The notes under the pieces: model-generated
Seen by the model: only the letters and a program-made list of their open reading frames with translations
The model's database searches: none
What the model was told of the DNA's origin: nothing
Program-made: the position numbers and the translations under genes
Shown here: positions 53,039 through 61,691 of the stretch, piece after piece
Position numbering within the stretch: the first letter of the stretch is position 1
Layout of the letters: each line of letters opens with the position of its first letter
DNA from: Marinobacter salinus
GTDB lineage: Bacteria > Pseudomonadota > Gammaproteobacteria > Pseudomonadales > Oleiphilaceae
Reading direction: 5' to 3'
DNA length: 64,000 nucleotides
Assembly: GCF_001854125.1 (NCBI RefSeq)
Contig: NZ_CP017715.1
Span: forward strand, 558,001-622,000

Positions 53039-53548
53039 ATGGCTGAAAATGATGCGCCTGAAGAGGCACCGGTCAAGAAAAGCAAACTGAAGCTGATTAT
53101 CCTGCTGGTCATTGTCGTTGTCCTGGCAATTTTGCTTTCTGTAGTCGGGACACTTTGGTTCCTTGGTGATGGCCTGCCGGGAATGGGGAGCGAGGAAGAG
53201 GGCTCAGAGGAGATTGTCGAAGAGACCTTCATGCCCAGCTCCTATGCCAGGCTCGAAAAAGCGCTGGTCACGACTGTCCAGGCACAAGGCCGCCAGAGGT
53301 ATGCCCAGGTATACATGTCGCTGGAAGCGACTGACCCACAGGCGCTGAAGGCCGCACAGTTACATATGCCATTGATCCGCAGTCAGTTGGTCTTGCTTTT
53401 GGGTAGCAGCGATTTTAACGAACTACAAACACCGGAAGGGCGCCAGGGACTGGCTGAAAGGATGTTGGCGACTGTCAACCAGGTACTGGAAGAGGAAGGC
53501 GAGCCCGCGATCAAGCGGGTTTTGTTCAGAAACTTTGTCGTGCAATAG
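53039..53548 (+). CDS. fliL: Flagellar basal body-associated protein FliL
   Basis: FliL (169 residues) is a single-pass protein next to the stator that supports torque. It has a short N-terminus, one membrane helix (about 19-41, LIILLVIVVVLAILLSVV) and a periplasmic domain with LEKALVTTV and EGRQGLAERMLATVNQVL. It is the first gene of fliLMNOPQR-flhB. The ribosome binding site is weak. Confidence 0.95.
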   Translation: MAENDAPEEAPVKKSKLKLIILLVIVVVLAILLSVVGTLWFLGDGLPGMGSEEEGSEEIVEETFMPSSYARLEKALVTTVQAQGRQRYAQVYMSLEATDPQALKAAQLHMPLIRSQLVLLLGSSDFNELQTPEGRQGLAERMLATVNQVLEEEGEPAIKRVLFRNFVVQ

Positions 53549-53588
53549 GACCCGAGACGGGTAAGGCATTTCAGAGGCAGGACTACGT

Positions 53589-54590
53589 ATGCAGGACTTG
53601 TTGTCACAGGATGAAATCGATGCCCTCCTTCACGGGGTGGACGACGGTGACATCGATACCTATGAAGAATCCGACGATACCGGCGTAAAGTCCTACGACC
53701 TCTCCAGCCAGGACCGCATTGTACGCGGCCGGATGCCGACGCTGGAGATGATCAATGAGCGCTTTGCCCGCTACACGCGCATCAGTCTTTTCAACCTGAT
53801 GCGCCGCAACGCCGATGTTTCCACCGGGGGCGTGCAGATCATGAAGTTCGGGGAATACGTCCACACGCTATATGTTCCAACCAGCCTGAATCTCTGCAAA
53901 GTGCGACCACTGCGGGGCACCTCCCTGTTTGTCCTGGATGCGAAGCTGGTGTTCAAGCTGGTGGATAACTTCTTCGGTGGTGAGGGCCGTCACGCCAAGA
54001 TTGAAGGCAGGGAATTTACCCCCACCGAAACCCGCATTGTCCAGATGGTGCTGGACCAGGTGTTTCATGATATGGCGGAAGCCTGGCACGCCGTGCTCAA
54101 AGTGGATTTCGAGTACCTCAGTTCCGAGGTCAATCCGGCCATGGCCAATATCGTCAGCCCCAGTGAGGTTGTGGTTGTCAGCACGTTCCATATCGAACTT
54201 GACGGCGGTGGTGGCGAACTGCATTTTGCCCTGCCGTACTCCATGATTGAGCCTATCCGGGATGTTCTGGATGCGGGTGTTCAGAGCGATATCGACGATG
54301 TGGACGAGCGCTGGGTGAATGCGCTGCAGGAGGACGTAAAGGATGTGAACGTGCCGATTAACACGACGGTATGCCGTCGCCGGATTTCCCTGCGCGAGAT
54401 CGCCAGGCTGAAGGCCGGCGATATTATTCCGGTTGAGATTCCGGAGCACCTGACGGTAACTGCAAACGGCATTCCTGTATATAAGGCCACGATGGGCACC
54501 CGCGACGGAAAACTGGCGCTGAGAATCCATGAAAGGGCAACGGCGCCCAAGGTCAAGAAACAACTGAAAATAGGGCGAAGCAATGGCTGA
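53589..54590 (+). CDS. fliM: Flagellar motor switch protein FliM
   Basis: FliM (333 residues) binds CheY-P and sets rotation direction. The N-terminal CheY-binding peptide (DLLSQDEIDALLHGV) is intact, followed by the central CheC-like domain with GEYVHTLYVPTSLNLCKV and the C-terminal SpoA domain. The gene overlaps fliN by 8 bases. Confidence 0.97.
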   Translation: MQDLLSQDEIDALLHGVDDGDIDTYEESDDTGVKSYDLSSQDRIVRGRMPTLEMINERFARYTRISLFNLMRRNADVSTGGVQIMKFGEYVHTLYVPTSLNLCKVRPLRGTSLFVLDAKLVFKLVDNFFGGEGRHAKIEGREFTPTETRIVQMVLDQVFHDMAEAWHAVLKVDFEYLSSEVNPAMANIVSPSEVVVVSTFHIELDGGGGELHFALPYSMIEPIRDVLDAGVQSDIDDVDERWVNALQEDVKDVNVPINTTVCRRRISLREIARLKAGDIIPVEIPEHLTVTANGIPVYKATMGTRDGKLALRIHERATAPKVKKQLKIGRSNG

Positions 54591-55086
54591 CGACGACAAG
54601 AAAGACAAGCAGGAGCTCAGCGAGGACGAAAAGCTGGCGGCCGAGTGGGAAGCGGCCATGGAAGAGTCAGGCGATGCAGAGGACGAGGGCGCTGGCTCAA
54701 CAGAAGATGAATGGGCGGCTGCCATGGCAGAAGCCGGTGAATCTGACGAAAAAGACGATGTGCAGGCGGCGCCCATGGAAGAGTTTGACCAGATCAGCCA
54801 GCCAACACAGGGTACTGGTCCGGCACCGGATATGGATGTGATTCTGGATATTCCGGTAACCATTTCCATGGAAGTGGGCAACACGCAGATCGCGATCCGC
54901 AACCTCCTGCAGCTCAACCAGGGCTCCGTCATCGAACTTGACCGATTGGCCGGTGAACCACTGGACGTGCTTGTCAACGGCACTCTGATCGCCCATGGCG
55001 AGGTTGTTATGGTGAATGAAAAATTTGGTATCCGCCTGACCGACGTGATCAGCCCGGGTGAGCGCATCAAGCGGTTGCAGAAATAA
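54583..55086 (+). CDS. fliN: Flagellar motor switch protein FliN
   Basis: FliN (167 residues) completes the C-ring. An acidic N-terminal stretch of about 75 residues precedes the SpoA domain (about 80-165, DIPVTISMEVGNTQIAIRNLL and GEVVMVNEKFGIRLTDVI). It lies 1 base before fliO. Confidence 0.96.
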   Translation: MADDDKKDKQELSEDEKLAAEWEAAMEESGDAEDEGAGSTEDEWAAAMAEAGESDEKDDVQAAPMEEFDQISQPTQGTGPAPDMDVILDIPVTISMEVGNTQIAIRNLLQLNQGSVIELDRLAGEPLDVLVNGTLIAHGEVVMVNEKFGIRLTDVISPGERIKRLQK

Positions 55087-55087
55087 T

Positions 55088-55534
55088 ATGAGATCGACGC
55101 TTGCGGTGCTGACCTGTCTGGCTCTGGCTGCACCCGTGCTCGCTCAAGAAACGGCGGGCTCTGCCCAGACAGCGCCGATAAGGACGCCTGATACTGTTGG
55201 GACCATTGTCAGCCTCGGTATTGGTCTGGTGGCTGTCATTGCACTCATTTACGGTTGTGCCTGGATTATTCGCCGAATGAATGGAATGACCGGCATGAAC
55301 AACAATGCTATCAAGGTCGTCTCGGTAATGGCTTTGGGCGCCAGGGAGCGAATCGCGCTGATTGAGGTCGGCGGGCAACAGATCCTGCTGGGCATTACTC
55401 CCTCGGCCATACGCACTCTCCATGTTTTTGACGAGCCGGTGGTCGATGCCGGCAACCCCGCCACGGGCGACTTTGCTCGCCGGCTTCAAAGCATGATTGG
55501 CAAATCCTGGACTTCGCCGACAAGGAACGAATGA
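55088..55534 (+). CDS. fliO: Flagellar export protein FliO
   Basis: FliO (148 residues) helps assemble the FliPQR export gate. It has a signal-like first helix (about 3-21) and a second membrane helix (about 41-61, ISLGIGL-type), then a cytoplasmic FliO domain ([21 protein letters not shown]). The start at 55088 follows the fliN stop after one base. Confidence 0.93.
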   Translation: MRSTLAVLTCLALAAPVLAQETAGSAQTAPIRTPDTVGTIVSLGIGLVAVIALIYGCAWIIRRMNGMTGMNNNAIKVVSVMALGARERIALIEVGGQQILLGITPSAIRTLHVFDEPVVDAGNPATGDFARRLQSMIGKSWTSPTRNE

Positions 55535-55538
55535 CCCC

Positions 55539-56315
55539 ATGATTGCCAGACTGTTCAAACGTTTCAGCCCGCTTGTGGTTCTGTTGCTGGGCATTCTCTT
55601 CAGCCAACTGGCACTGGCCCAGGATGCGACAGGGATTCCCGGCATTCCGGCGTTCACGGTAACGCCGGGTGAGGGCGACGGCGTCCAGGAATACTCGGTA
55701 ACCCTGCAGATCCTTGCGCTGATGACAGCGCTTACGTTCCTGCCCGCCATGCTGATGATGATGACTTCCTTTACCCGCATCATCGTGGTATTTGCCATAT
55801 TGCGACAGGCGCTGGGGCTGCAGGCAACGCCATCCAATCAGATCCTGCTGGGCCTCGCGCTGTTTCTCAGTATTTTTATCATGAAACCGGTACTGGAAGA
55901 GGCCAACAGGGTCGGGCTTCAGCCCTACCTTCAGGAAGAAGTGACCTCGTTAGAAGCCGTGGCGCTGGCCAGCCAGCCATTCAAGAAATTCATGATGGAA
56001 CAAACCCGGGAAAGCGATCTTGCCCTGTTCATGCGAATGGCTGACGAACAGTACCAGACGCCCGAGGATGTCTCTTTCTGGGTGCTGATGCCGGCGTTCG
56101 TCACCAGCGAGCTCAAAACGGCATTCCAGATCGGGTTTATTCTGTTTATCCCGTTTCTGATTATCGACATGGTGGTGGCAAGCGTACTGATGGCGATGGG
56201 TATGATGATGCTGTCACCGATCATCATATCGCTGCCATTCAAGATCATGTTATTTGTACTGGTGGACGGCTGGGCCCTGATCATGGGGACTCTGGCGGCC
56301 AGTTACGGAATATAG
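55539..56315 (+). CDS. fliP: Flagellar export gate protein FliP
   Basis: FliP (258 residues) builds the export pore with FliQ and FliR. A cleavable signal peptide (about 1-24, cut near ALAQ) is followed by four membrane helices and the family blocks [19 protein letters not shown] and [19 protein letters not shown]. The start is 4 bases after fliO. Confidence 0.97.
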   Translation: MIARLFKRFSPLVVLLLGILFSQLALAQDATGIPGIPAFTVTPGEGDGVQEYSVTLQILALMTALTFLPAMLMMMTSFTRIIVVFAILRQALGLQATPSNQILLGLALFLSIFIMKPVLEEANRVGLQPYLQEEVTSLEAVALASQPFKKFMMEQTRESDLALFMRMADEQYQTPEDVSFWVLMPAFVTSELKTAFQIGFILFIPFLIIDMVVASVLMAMGMMMLSPIIISLPFKIMLFVLVDGWALIMGTLAASYGI

Positions 56316-56326
56316 GGGACGATGTC

Positions 56327-56596
56327 ATGACTCCGGAAACCGTCATCGATATCCTTCGCGAAGCCCTGTGGATGATCGTTCTGTTATCGTCCGTTATTAT
56401 CGGGCCTGGCCTCGTCATCGGTCTTGTCGTTAGTACCTTCCAGGCCGCGACCCAGATTAACGAACAGACCCTGAGCTTCCTGCCGCGTTTGCTGGTGACC
56501 CTCATTGTCATTATCGTGATGGGCCCCTGGATGCTAACCCAGCTGCTGGATCACGCCAACCGGCTGATCTCCAGTATTCCCTACCTGATCGGCTGA
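56327..56596 (+). CDS. fliQ: Flagellar export gate protein FliQ
   Basis: FliQ (89 residues) has two membrane helices and the family signature VSTFQAATQINEQTLSFLPR. It sits between fliP and fliR with short gaps. Confidence 0.96.
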   Translation: MTPETVIDILREALWMIVLLSSVIIGPGLVIGLVVSTFQAATQINEQTLSFLPRLLVTLIVIIVMGPWMLTQLLDHANRLISSIPYLIG

Positions 56597-56599
56597 CGG

Positions 56600-57385
56600 A
56601 TGATACCGGCGGAGTTGAGCGCGGATATCCTGGGCCAGTGGGTGGGGCAGCACCTCTGGCCCCTGTTCAGGCTTGCAAGTTTCCTGATGGTGATCCCCAT
56701 CTTCGGTACCCAGCTGGTCCCGGCTCGGGTTCGCCTGGGCCTGGCACTCTTGATGACGGTTCTCATAGCGCCCATGATCCCGCCGGTTCCACAGGTAGAA
56801 GCGCTCAGTGCCGATGCCGTGGTCATAACGTTGCAGCAGATACTGATCGGTGTCGGGCTGGGCTTTGCCCTCACGGCTCTCTGGCAGTTATTCGTCGTCG
56901 CCGGCCAGATGATCGCCATGCAAATGGGTCTGGGTTTCGCCTCCATGGTTGACCCTGCCAACGGTGTTAACGTACCGGTACTTGCCCAGATATACACCAT
57001 CACCATTACCCTGTTATTCCTTGCCATGAACGGTCATCTGGCCGTGTTTGAAGTCTTCATCGAAAGCTTCAGAACGCTGCCAATCGGCATGGAGGGGTTA
57101 GGGCAGAACGGCCTATGGGAACTGGCTCATCGCATAAGCTGGATGTTTGCCTCTGCAATGCTGCTGGCATTGCCCGCGGTAACGGCCGTATTGATCGTCA
57201 ACATCTCCTTTGGCGTGATGACCCGTGCAGCGCCCCAGATGAACATCTTTGCTCTGGGCTTCCCCATTGGCCTGATTTTTGGATTGTTTGCCATATGGGT
57301 ACTGCACGCCAATTTTCTGCCGCACTTTGATCAGTACACCAGAGAAACGTTTGATTTTATGAGGCAGCTGCAGGGGCAGCCTTAG
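56600..57385 (+). CDS. fliR: Flagellar export gate protein FliR
   Basis: FliR (261 residues) is a hydrophobic gate component with about six membrane segments (ALLMTVLIAPMIPPVP, QLFVVAGQMIAMQMGLGFA). The gap of 180 bases before flhB holds a long inverted repeat rather than the usual tight spacing. Confidence 0.95.
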   Translation: MIPAELSADILGQWVGQHLWPLFRLASFLMVIPIFGTQLVPARVRLGLALLMTVLIAPMIPPVPQVEALSADAVVITLQQILIGVGLGFALTALWQLFVVAGQMIAMQMGLGFASMVDPANGVNVPVLAQIYTITITLLFLAMNGHLAVFEVFIESFRTLPIGMEGLGQNGLWELAHRISWMFASAMLLALPAVTAVLIVNISFGVMTRAAPQMNIFALGFPIGLIFGLFAIWVLHANFLPHFDQYTRETFDFMRQLQGQP

Positions 57386-57449
57386 GCGCGCTGTGACCTC
57401 GTTGAGTGCTTTGAATACGCCGGAATAATTGCTGGCAGAGGAAGGTGGT

Positions 57450-57535
57450 AAGGCCTTTTCAAAACTGTGCGGAGCCATGGATGGCGGAGCTCAAGAGCCC
57501 CACGGACGGGCTTGAGCGGGTTTTGAAAAGGCCTT
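57450..57535 (+). repeat. Nested long inverted repeat between fliR and flhB
   Basis: Two perfect 16-base arms (AAGGCCTTTTCAAAAC at 57450-57465 and GTTTTGAAAAGGCCTT at 57520-57535) enclose a 54-base loop. Inside it a second stem is formed by GCTCAAG (57489-57495) and CTTGAGC (57511-57517), and a CCATGG/ATGG motif occurs. The element stands alone in the 180-base gap. It looks like a repetitive extragenic palindrome or transcript structure; copies elsewhere cannot be judged from this window. Confidence 0.7.
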
Positions 57536-57565
57536 TCCGCCTTCCGAAAAAACGGAAGCTCATTA

Positions 57566-58702
57566 ATGGCCGAAGAAAACGACAACAGTCAGGAAAAAAC
57601 GGAAGAGGCCACGCCCCGAAGGCTTGAGAAAGCCAAAGAGGAGGGCCAGACCGCGCGTTCCCGTGAGCTCGCCACCATGGCCGTGCTTCTGGCGGGTGCT
57701 GGCGGCCTGCTGATGTTTGGGGCCAGCCTTGGCGCCTCGCTCGAAGCCATCATGCGTGACAGCTTTGTGCTCGAACGTTCCGCGATCTTTGATACCCGCC
57801 ACATGAGCGTCCAGCTGATTGCCTCAGCCAAAGAGGCCGCCTGGGCCCTGTCGCCGATACTTATCCTGTTGTTGATCGCAGCCATCTTCGGTTCAATCGG
57901 CATCGGTGGGCTTTTGTTCAGCGGCAAGGCCATTGCGCCAAAACTTAACCGGATGGACCCCATCAAGGGCCTGGGTCGCATGTTCTCGGCGCGCTCCCTG
58001 ATCGAACTGGTCAAAGCCATCGCCAAAGTTGGTCTGGTGCTGGCGGTTGCCATACTAATCCTCAACCTGCGCACCGAGGATCTGCTGAGCATCGCAGAAG
58101 AGCCTGCGGTACCAGCCATGGAGCACGTTCTCTGGACATTGGGCTGGAGTTTCTTTGCGCTTTCCTGCGCCACCATCATCATTGCTCTTATTGATGTGCC
58201 GTTCCAGATATACGATCACCAGAAAAAGCTGAAAATGACCAAGCAAGAGGTCAAGGACGAGTACAAGGACACCGAGGGTAAACCGGAAGTCAAAGGTAAA
58301 ATTCGCCAGCTCCAGCGTGAAATGGCGCAGCGCCGCATGATGCAGGATGTGCCGACTGCCGATGTGGTCATTACCAACCCGACCCATTATGCCGTGGCCC
58401 TGAAATATGATCAGAAAGCAATGGCAGCGCCTGTGGTCGTCGCCAAGGGTTCCGATGAAATCGCCTTCAAGATTATGGAAATCGCCCGCGAGCACAAAGT
58501 CGAAATTCTCCGCACGCCGCCGCTCACCCGGGCGGTCTATCACAACTCTGACATTGGCGATGAGATTCCCGATGGCCTCTATATGGCGATAGCTCAGGTT
58601 CTGGCTTACGTTTTCCAGCTTCGGCAATTCCGCAAAGGACGCGGACCCAGGCCTGGCATGCCTGATTTCCCGATCCCTTCTGACCTTCGACGTGATATTT
58701 AG
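57566..58702 (+). CDS. flhB: Flagellar export specificity switch FlhB
   Basis: FlhB (378 residues) has four membrane helices and a cytoplasmic domain that cleaves itself at Asn271-Pro272 in NPTHYAVALKY to switch from hook to filament substrates. The charged N-terminus EENDNSQEKTEEATPRRL is typical. It ends the fliL operon and is convergent with the methyltransferase gene. Confidence 0.97.
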   Translation: MAEENDNSQEKTEEATPRRLEKAKEEGQTARSRELATMAVLLAGAGGLLMFGASLGASLEAIMRDSFVLERSAIFDTRHMSVQLIASAKEAAWALSPILILLLIAAIFGSIGIGGLLFSGKAIAPKLNRMDPIKGLGRMFSARSLIELVKAIAKVGLVLAVAILILNLRTEDLLSIAEEPAVPAMEHVLWTLGWSFFALSCATIIIALIDVPFQIYDHQKKLKMTKQEVKDEYKDTEGKPEVKGKIRQLQREMAQRRMMQDVPTADVVITNPTHYAVALKYDQKAMAAPVVVAKGSDEIAFKIMEIAREHKVEILRTPPLTRAVYHNSDIGDEIPDGLYMAIAQVLAYVFQLRQFRKGRGPRPGMPDFPIPSDLRRDI

Positions 58703-58729
58703 GCCGGGATCCCAGGTCCCCGCCGGGCG

Positions 58730-59584
58730 TTAGCAGCAAGCCTCAATAACCCGAACCATCGGCTCCCCGCGACTCTCCGGAATCGGCAGCTTTCCATACC
58801 ACGACCGTGGATCGTGAACCGTCGCTGATGTGAACCCGCAGGACAGGAAGTGCGCCCGCGCTTCTTCATCGGTAAGGAAGTGGAACGACACCTGGCTTCG
58901 GGTGACGGCGCCCAGAACGTGGCCGAGGGTATTGAGAGTGCCTTTCAGTAATGGTTGCTTCGGGCGATAGTAGCTTTCGGAAAGGTAGACAGAGCCGGGA
59001 CGTTTTGCCATGACCGCCGACAAACGCCGCCAGAAATTGCTGATGACGTCCAGGGTGAAGTAGCTCGTCAGGCCTTCGGTAATGATAATAACGGGGTTGG
59101 TGTTATCGAAGACCCGGTCGATGACCGTTTCCACCTGGTACTCACCATGATCAGCCAGAATATCGATGGGTGTCACCTGGTGATGTTCGCCAAGTCTGCC
59201 CGCCGCCAATAACCGCATTGCTTTTCGGCCCGCCATGTTCGGGAGGTCGGCTTCGACCATCTGGATCAACGGGTGCCGCGCCCTTAGCCGGATGCCGCGA
59301 GGGGACATGCCACAGGCGATTTCAAGAACCTGGGTGATGCCCTGTTCGTTGATGGCTTTGTCTATCAGGTGATCAATGATGAGATGGCGTTGCAGCAGGA
59401 AGGTTCGGATATTCCCGCCGATGGCGACCTTGCTCGCGGCCTCGAAGGGAGTCATCAGGTGATAGAGCCAGCGGCCCTGACGGGTAGCAAGAATATCGTC
59501 GGAGAGCCCATACCGGTGCCAGACGGCACCGGTGTAGAGGGCAGTAAAGCTGATTCCCGAGCTGTCAGTCGGTTTGTTGCTCAT
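58730..59584 (-). CDS. Leucine carboxyl methyltransferase-like SAM methyltransferase
   Basis: This protein of 284 residues is of the LCMT family of SAM-dependent methyltransferases. The SAM motif is VLEIACGMSPRGIRLR, followed by MVEADLPNMAGRKAMR and the post-motif ITEGLTSYF. The start overlaps the uracil permease gene by 20 bases, so they share a transcript with upp. The substrate is unknown, and a link with pyrimidine salvage is not obvious from the sequence. Confidence 0.85.
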   Translation of the reverse strand: MSNKPTDSSGISFTALYTGAVWHRYGLSDDILATRQGRWLYHLMTPFEAASKVAIGGNIRTFLLQRHLIIDHLIDKAINEQGITQVLEIACGMSPRGIRLRARHPLIQMVEADLPNMAGRKAMRLLAAGRLGEHHQVTPIDILADHGEYQVETVIDRVFDNTNPVIIITEGLTSYFTLDVISNFWRRLSAVMAKRPGSVYLSESYYRPKQPLLKGTLNTLGHVLGAVTRSQVSFHFLTDEEARAHFLSCGFTSATVHDPRSWYGKLPIPESRGEPMVRVIEACC

Positions 59585-60821
59585 AAATGGCTTTGCCCCA
59601 TGCCTCGCGACTGCCCGGCAGGATCAGGTTCAGGATGATGGCAGCCACCGCACACAGAGCGATGCCTTCCAGGTGCCCGAGCACCATACCACCAATTCCG
59701 AATACCAGGGTTACACCCACGATAACCAGATTGCGGGACTCTGCCAGATCTACCTGGTGGCGGATCAGTGTGTTCAGGCCGACCACGGCGATAGAGCCAA
59801 ACAGCAGGCAAAGAATGCCACCCATGACCGGAACCGGAATGGTTTGCAGGGCAGCGCCGAACTTGCCCACGAATGCCAGTACAATCGCAACCACAGCGGC
59901 CCACCACATGACGCGCGGGTTGAAATTCTTGGTCAGCATGACCGCACCGGTCACTTCCGAGTAGGTGGTGTTAGGTGGTCCGCCGAGCGCGGCCGCTGCG
60001 CTGGTTGCGAGGCCATCGCCCAACAATGTACGGTGCAGGCCGGGCTTTTCAATGAAGTTCTTGCGGGTTACGTTGCCAATAGCCAGAACGTCACCGATAT
60101 GCTCAATGGCCGGCGCAATGGCGACGGGGATCATGAACATAATGGCACCCCAGCTGAACTCGGGTGCTACGAATTTGGGCATGGCCAGCCAGGCGGCTTC
60201 CTGGATAGGTGTGGTATCCACGATGCCGGCAAACGCCGAGAGCACGTAACCGGTGATAACCCCGAACATGATCGGGATCAGGCGGAAGATGCCTTTGGCC
60301 CACACCGACATGATGATAGTCACGGCCAGGGAAGTCATGGCGATCCAGATGGCGGTGTCATAAGGGATAAGCTGGGTGGCACCGTCACCGGTGCGACCGG
60401 AGGCCATGTGCACGGCGACCGGGGCCAGGCCGAGACCGATGGTCATGATGACCGGGCCAATAACGACCGGGGGCAGGAGGCCGCGTACAAAGCCGGTTCC
60501 GCGAAGGCGAACCAGTCCGCTCAGGATAATGTAGAGAATACCGGCAGCCATCAGTCCGCCAAGGGTCTCTTCCATACCGAACTTGCCTTTGGAGGCAATC
60601 ACGGGCGCGATAAACGCGAACGACGAGGCCAGAAAAATCGGGATCTGGCCACCGGTAACGATATGGAAAATAAGGGTGCCGAGGCCGGCAGTGAACAGGG
60701 CGACGTTCGGGTCCATCCCTGTGATAAGGGGCATCAGCACCAGAGCGCCAAAAGCAACAAGCAGCATTTGGGAGCCGGCGATGACCTGTTTCCAGACCGG
60801 GTCGTTGGTATGATCCTGCAT
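59565..60821 (-). CDS. uraA: Uracil permease (NCS2 family)
   Basis: This inner-membrane proton/uracil symporter has 418 residues and about 14 membrane segments. NCS2 family features are visible (FVAPEFSWGAIMFMIPVAIAPAIEHIGDV and GLATSAAAALGGPPNTTYSE). It lies 2 bases downstream of upp, its usual partner in uracil salvage. Confidence 0.95.
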   Translation of the reverse strand: MQDHTNDPVWKQVIAGSQMLLVAFGALVLMPLITGMDPNVALFTAGLGTLIFHIVTGGQIPIFLASSFAFIAPVIASKGKFGMEETLGGLMAAGILYIILSGLVRLRGTGFVRGLLPPVVIGPVIMTIGLGLAPVAVHMASGRTGDGATQLIPYDTAIWIAMTSLAVTIIMSVWAKGIFRLIPIMFGVITGYVLSAFAGIVDTTPIQEAAWLAMPKFVAPEFSWGAIMFMIPVAIAPAIEHIGDVLAIGNVTRKNFIEKPGLHRTLLGDGLATSAAAALGGPPNTTYSEVTGAVMLTKNFNPRVMWWAAVVAIVLAFVGKFGAALQTIPVPVMGGILCLLFGSIAVVGLNTLIRHQVDLAESRNLVIVGVTLVFGIGGMVLGHLEGIALCAVAAIILNLILPGSREAWGKAIYEQQTD

Positions 60822-60823
60822 TA

Positions 60824-61462
60824 TTAAACGTCCTTCTGCTTGGTGCCGAAGATCTTGTCTCCGGCATCGCCGAGACCCGGCAGGATGTAACCCTTGTCAT
60901 TCAGGTGGTCATCAACCGACGCGGTATATATAGATACGTCCGGGTGCTTTTCCAGTACCTTCTCGATACCCTCGGGTGCTGCAACCAGAACCAGAGCGCG
61001 GATTTCCGTGCTGCCAGCCTTTTTCAGAAGATCGATCGTGGAAATCATGGAGCCGCCGGTCGCAAGCATCGGGTCCACAATCAGCGCCATGCGCTGGTCG
61101 AGCTCACCCACGAGTTTCTCCAGATAGGTGCTTGCCTCCAGGGTCTCTTCATTTCGAATCTGGCCAACTACGCTGACCCGGGCAACCGGTATCAGGCTGA
61201 GGACGCCGTCCAGCATGCCCAGCCCGGCACGAAGAATGGGAACAATGGTTATTTTCTTGCCATGGATCTGCTCGACATTAACCGGACCGGCCCAGCCTTC
61301 AATGGTCTTTTCCTGCAGGTTGAAATCCTTGGTGGCTTCGTAAGTCAGCAGCGCGCCGACTTCCTGTGCCAGCTCACGAAAATTCTTGGTGCTGATGTCC
61401 GCCCGGCGCATCAGGCCGAGTTTGTGTCGGATCAGGGGGTGCTTAACCTCGTGGATTGGCAT
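60824..61462 (-). CDS. upp: Uracil phosphoribosyltransferase
   Basis: Upp (212 residues) makes UMP from uracil and PRPP. The PRPP loop is seen in [17 protein letters not shown], and the uracil-binding end is [16 protein letters not shown]. The start has AGGTGA upstream. It is the first gene of upp-uraA-methyltransferase, which interrupts the flagellar cluster on the opposite strand. Confidence 0.97.
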   Translation of the reverse strand: MPIHEVKHPLIRHKLGLMRRADISTKNFRELAQEVGALLTYEATKDFNLQEKTIEGWAGPVNVEQIHGKKITIVPILRAGLGMLDGVLSLIPVARVSVVGQIRNEETLEASTYLEKLVGELDQRMALIVDPMLATGGSMISTIDLLKKAGSTEIRALVLVAAPEGIEKVLEKHPDVSIYTASVDDHLNDKGYILPGLGDAGDKIFGTKQKDV

Positions 61463-61591
61463 GGGGTCACCTGTGTGTCTGGATTATCAGTGTTGGTTTT
61501 GGGAACGCGATTAAATGGCGCAAGGATACCGTATCTAACAGGTTGAGTCAGGCAGCCCCGGGGAGAAAGCCGGAGGAAATCCGGTAAGGAG

Positions 61592-61607
61592 TGGTACGGA
61601 TCTTGCG
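61592..61607 (+). promoter_or_regulatory. Sigma-54 promoter of flhA
   Basis: TGGTAC-N5-TTGCG is close to the -24/-12 consensus with correct spacing, 85 bases before flhA. In Pseudomonas flhA is a FleQ/sigma-54 target. Confidence 0.72.
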
Positions 61608-61691
61608 ACACCACCCTGAGATGGCGCCCCGGCGTCAGATTTTCGACCCTGATAACGCCTGCAGGCACAGCCAATCGGAGAAGTTTCCGGC

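Noticed and set aside
53868..55133. Long open frame of 421 codons on the minus strand across fliM and fliN
   Set aside because: fliM and fliN are unambiguous on the plus strand and the antisense translation has no recognisable features.
57445..57627. Short open frame over the inverted repeat before flhB
   Set aside because: It runs through the palindrome and into flhB in another frame; the product reflects the repeat and is not a plausible protein.
59574..60827. Open frame of 417 codons on the plus strand opposite uraA
   Set aside because: uraA is certain; the antisense product is rich in His, Gly and Asp, as expected from the reverse of a hydrophobic transporter gene.
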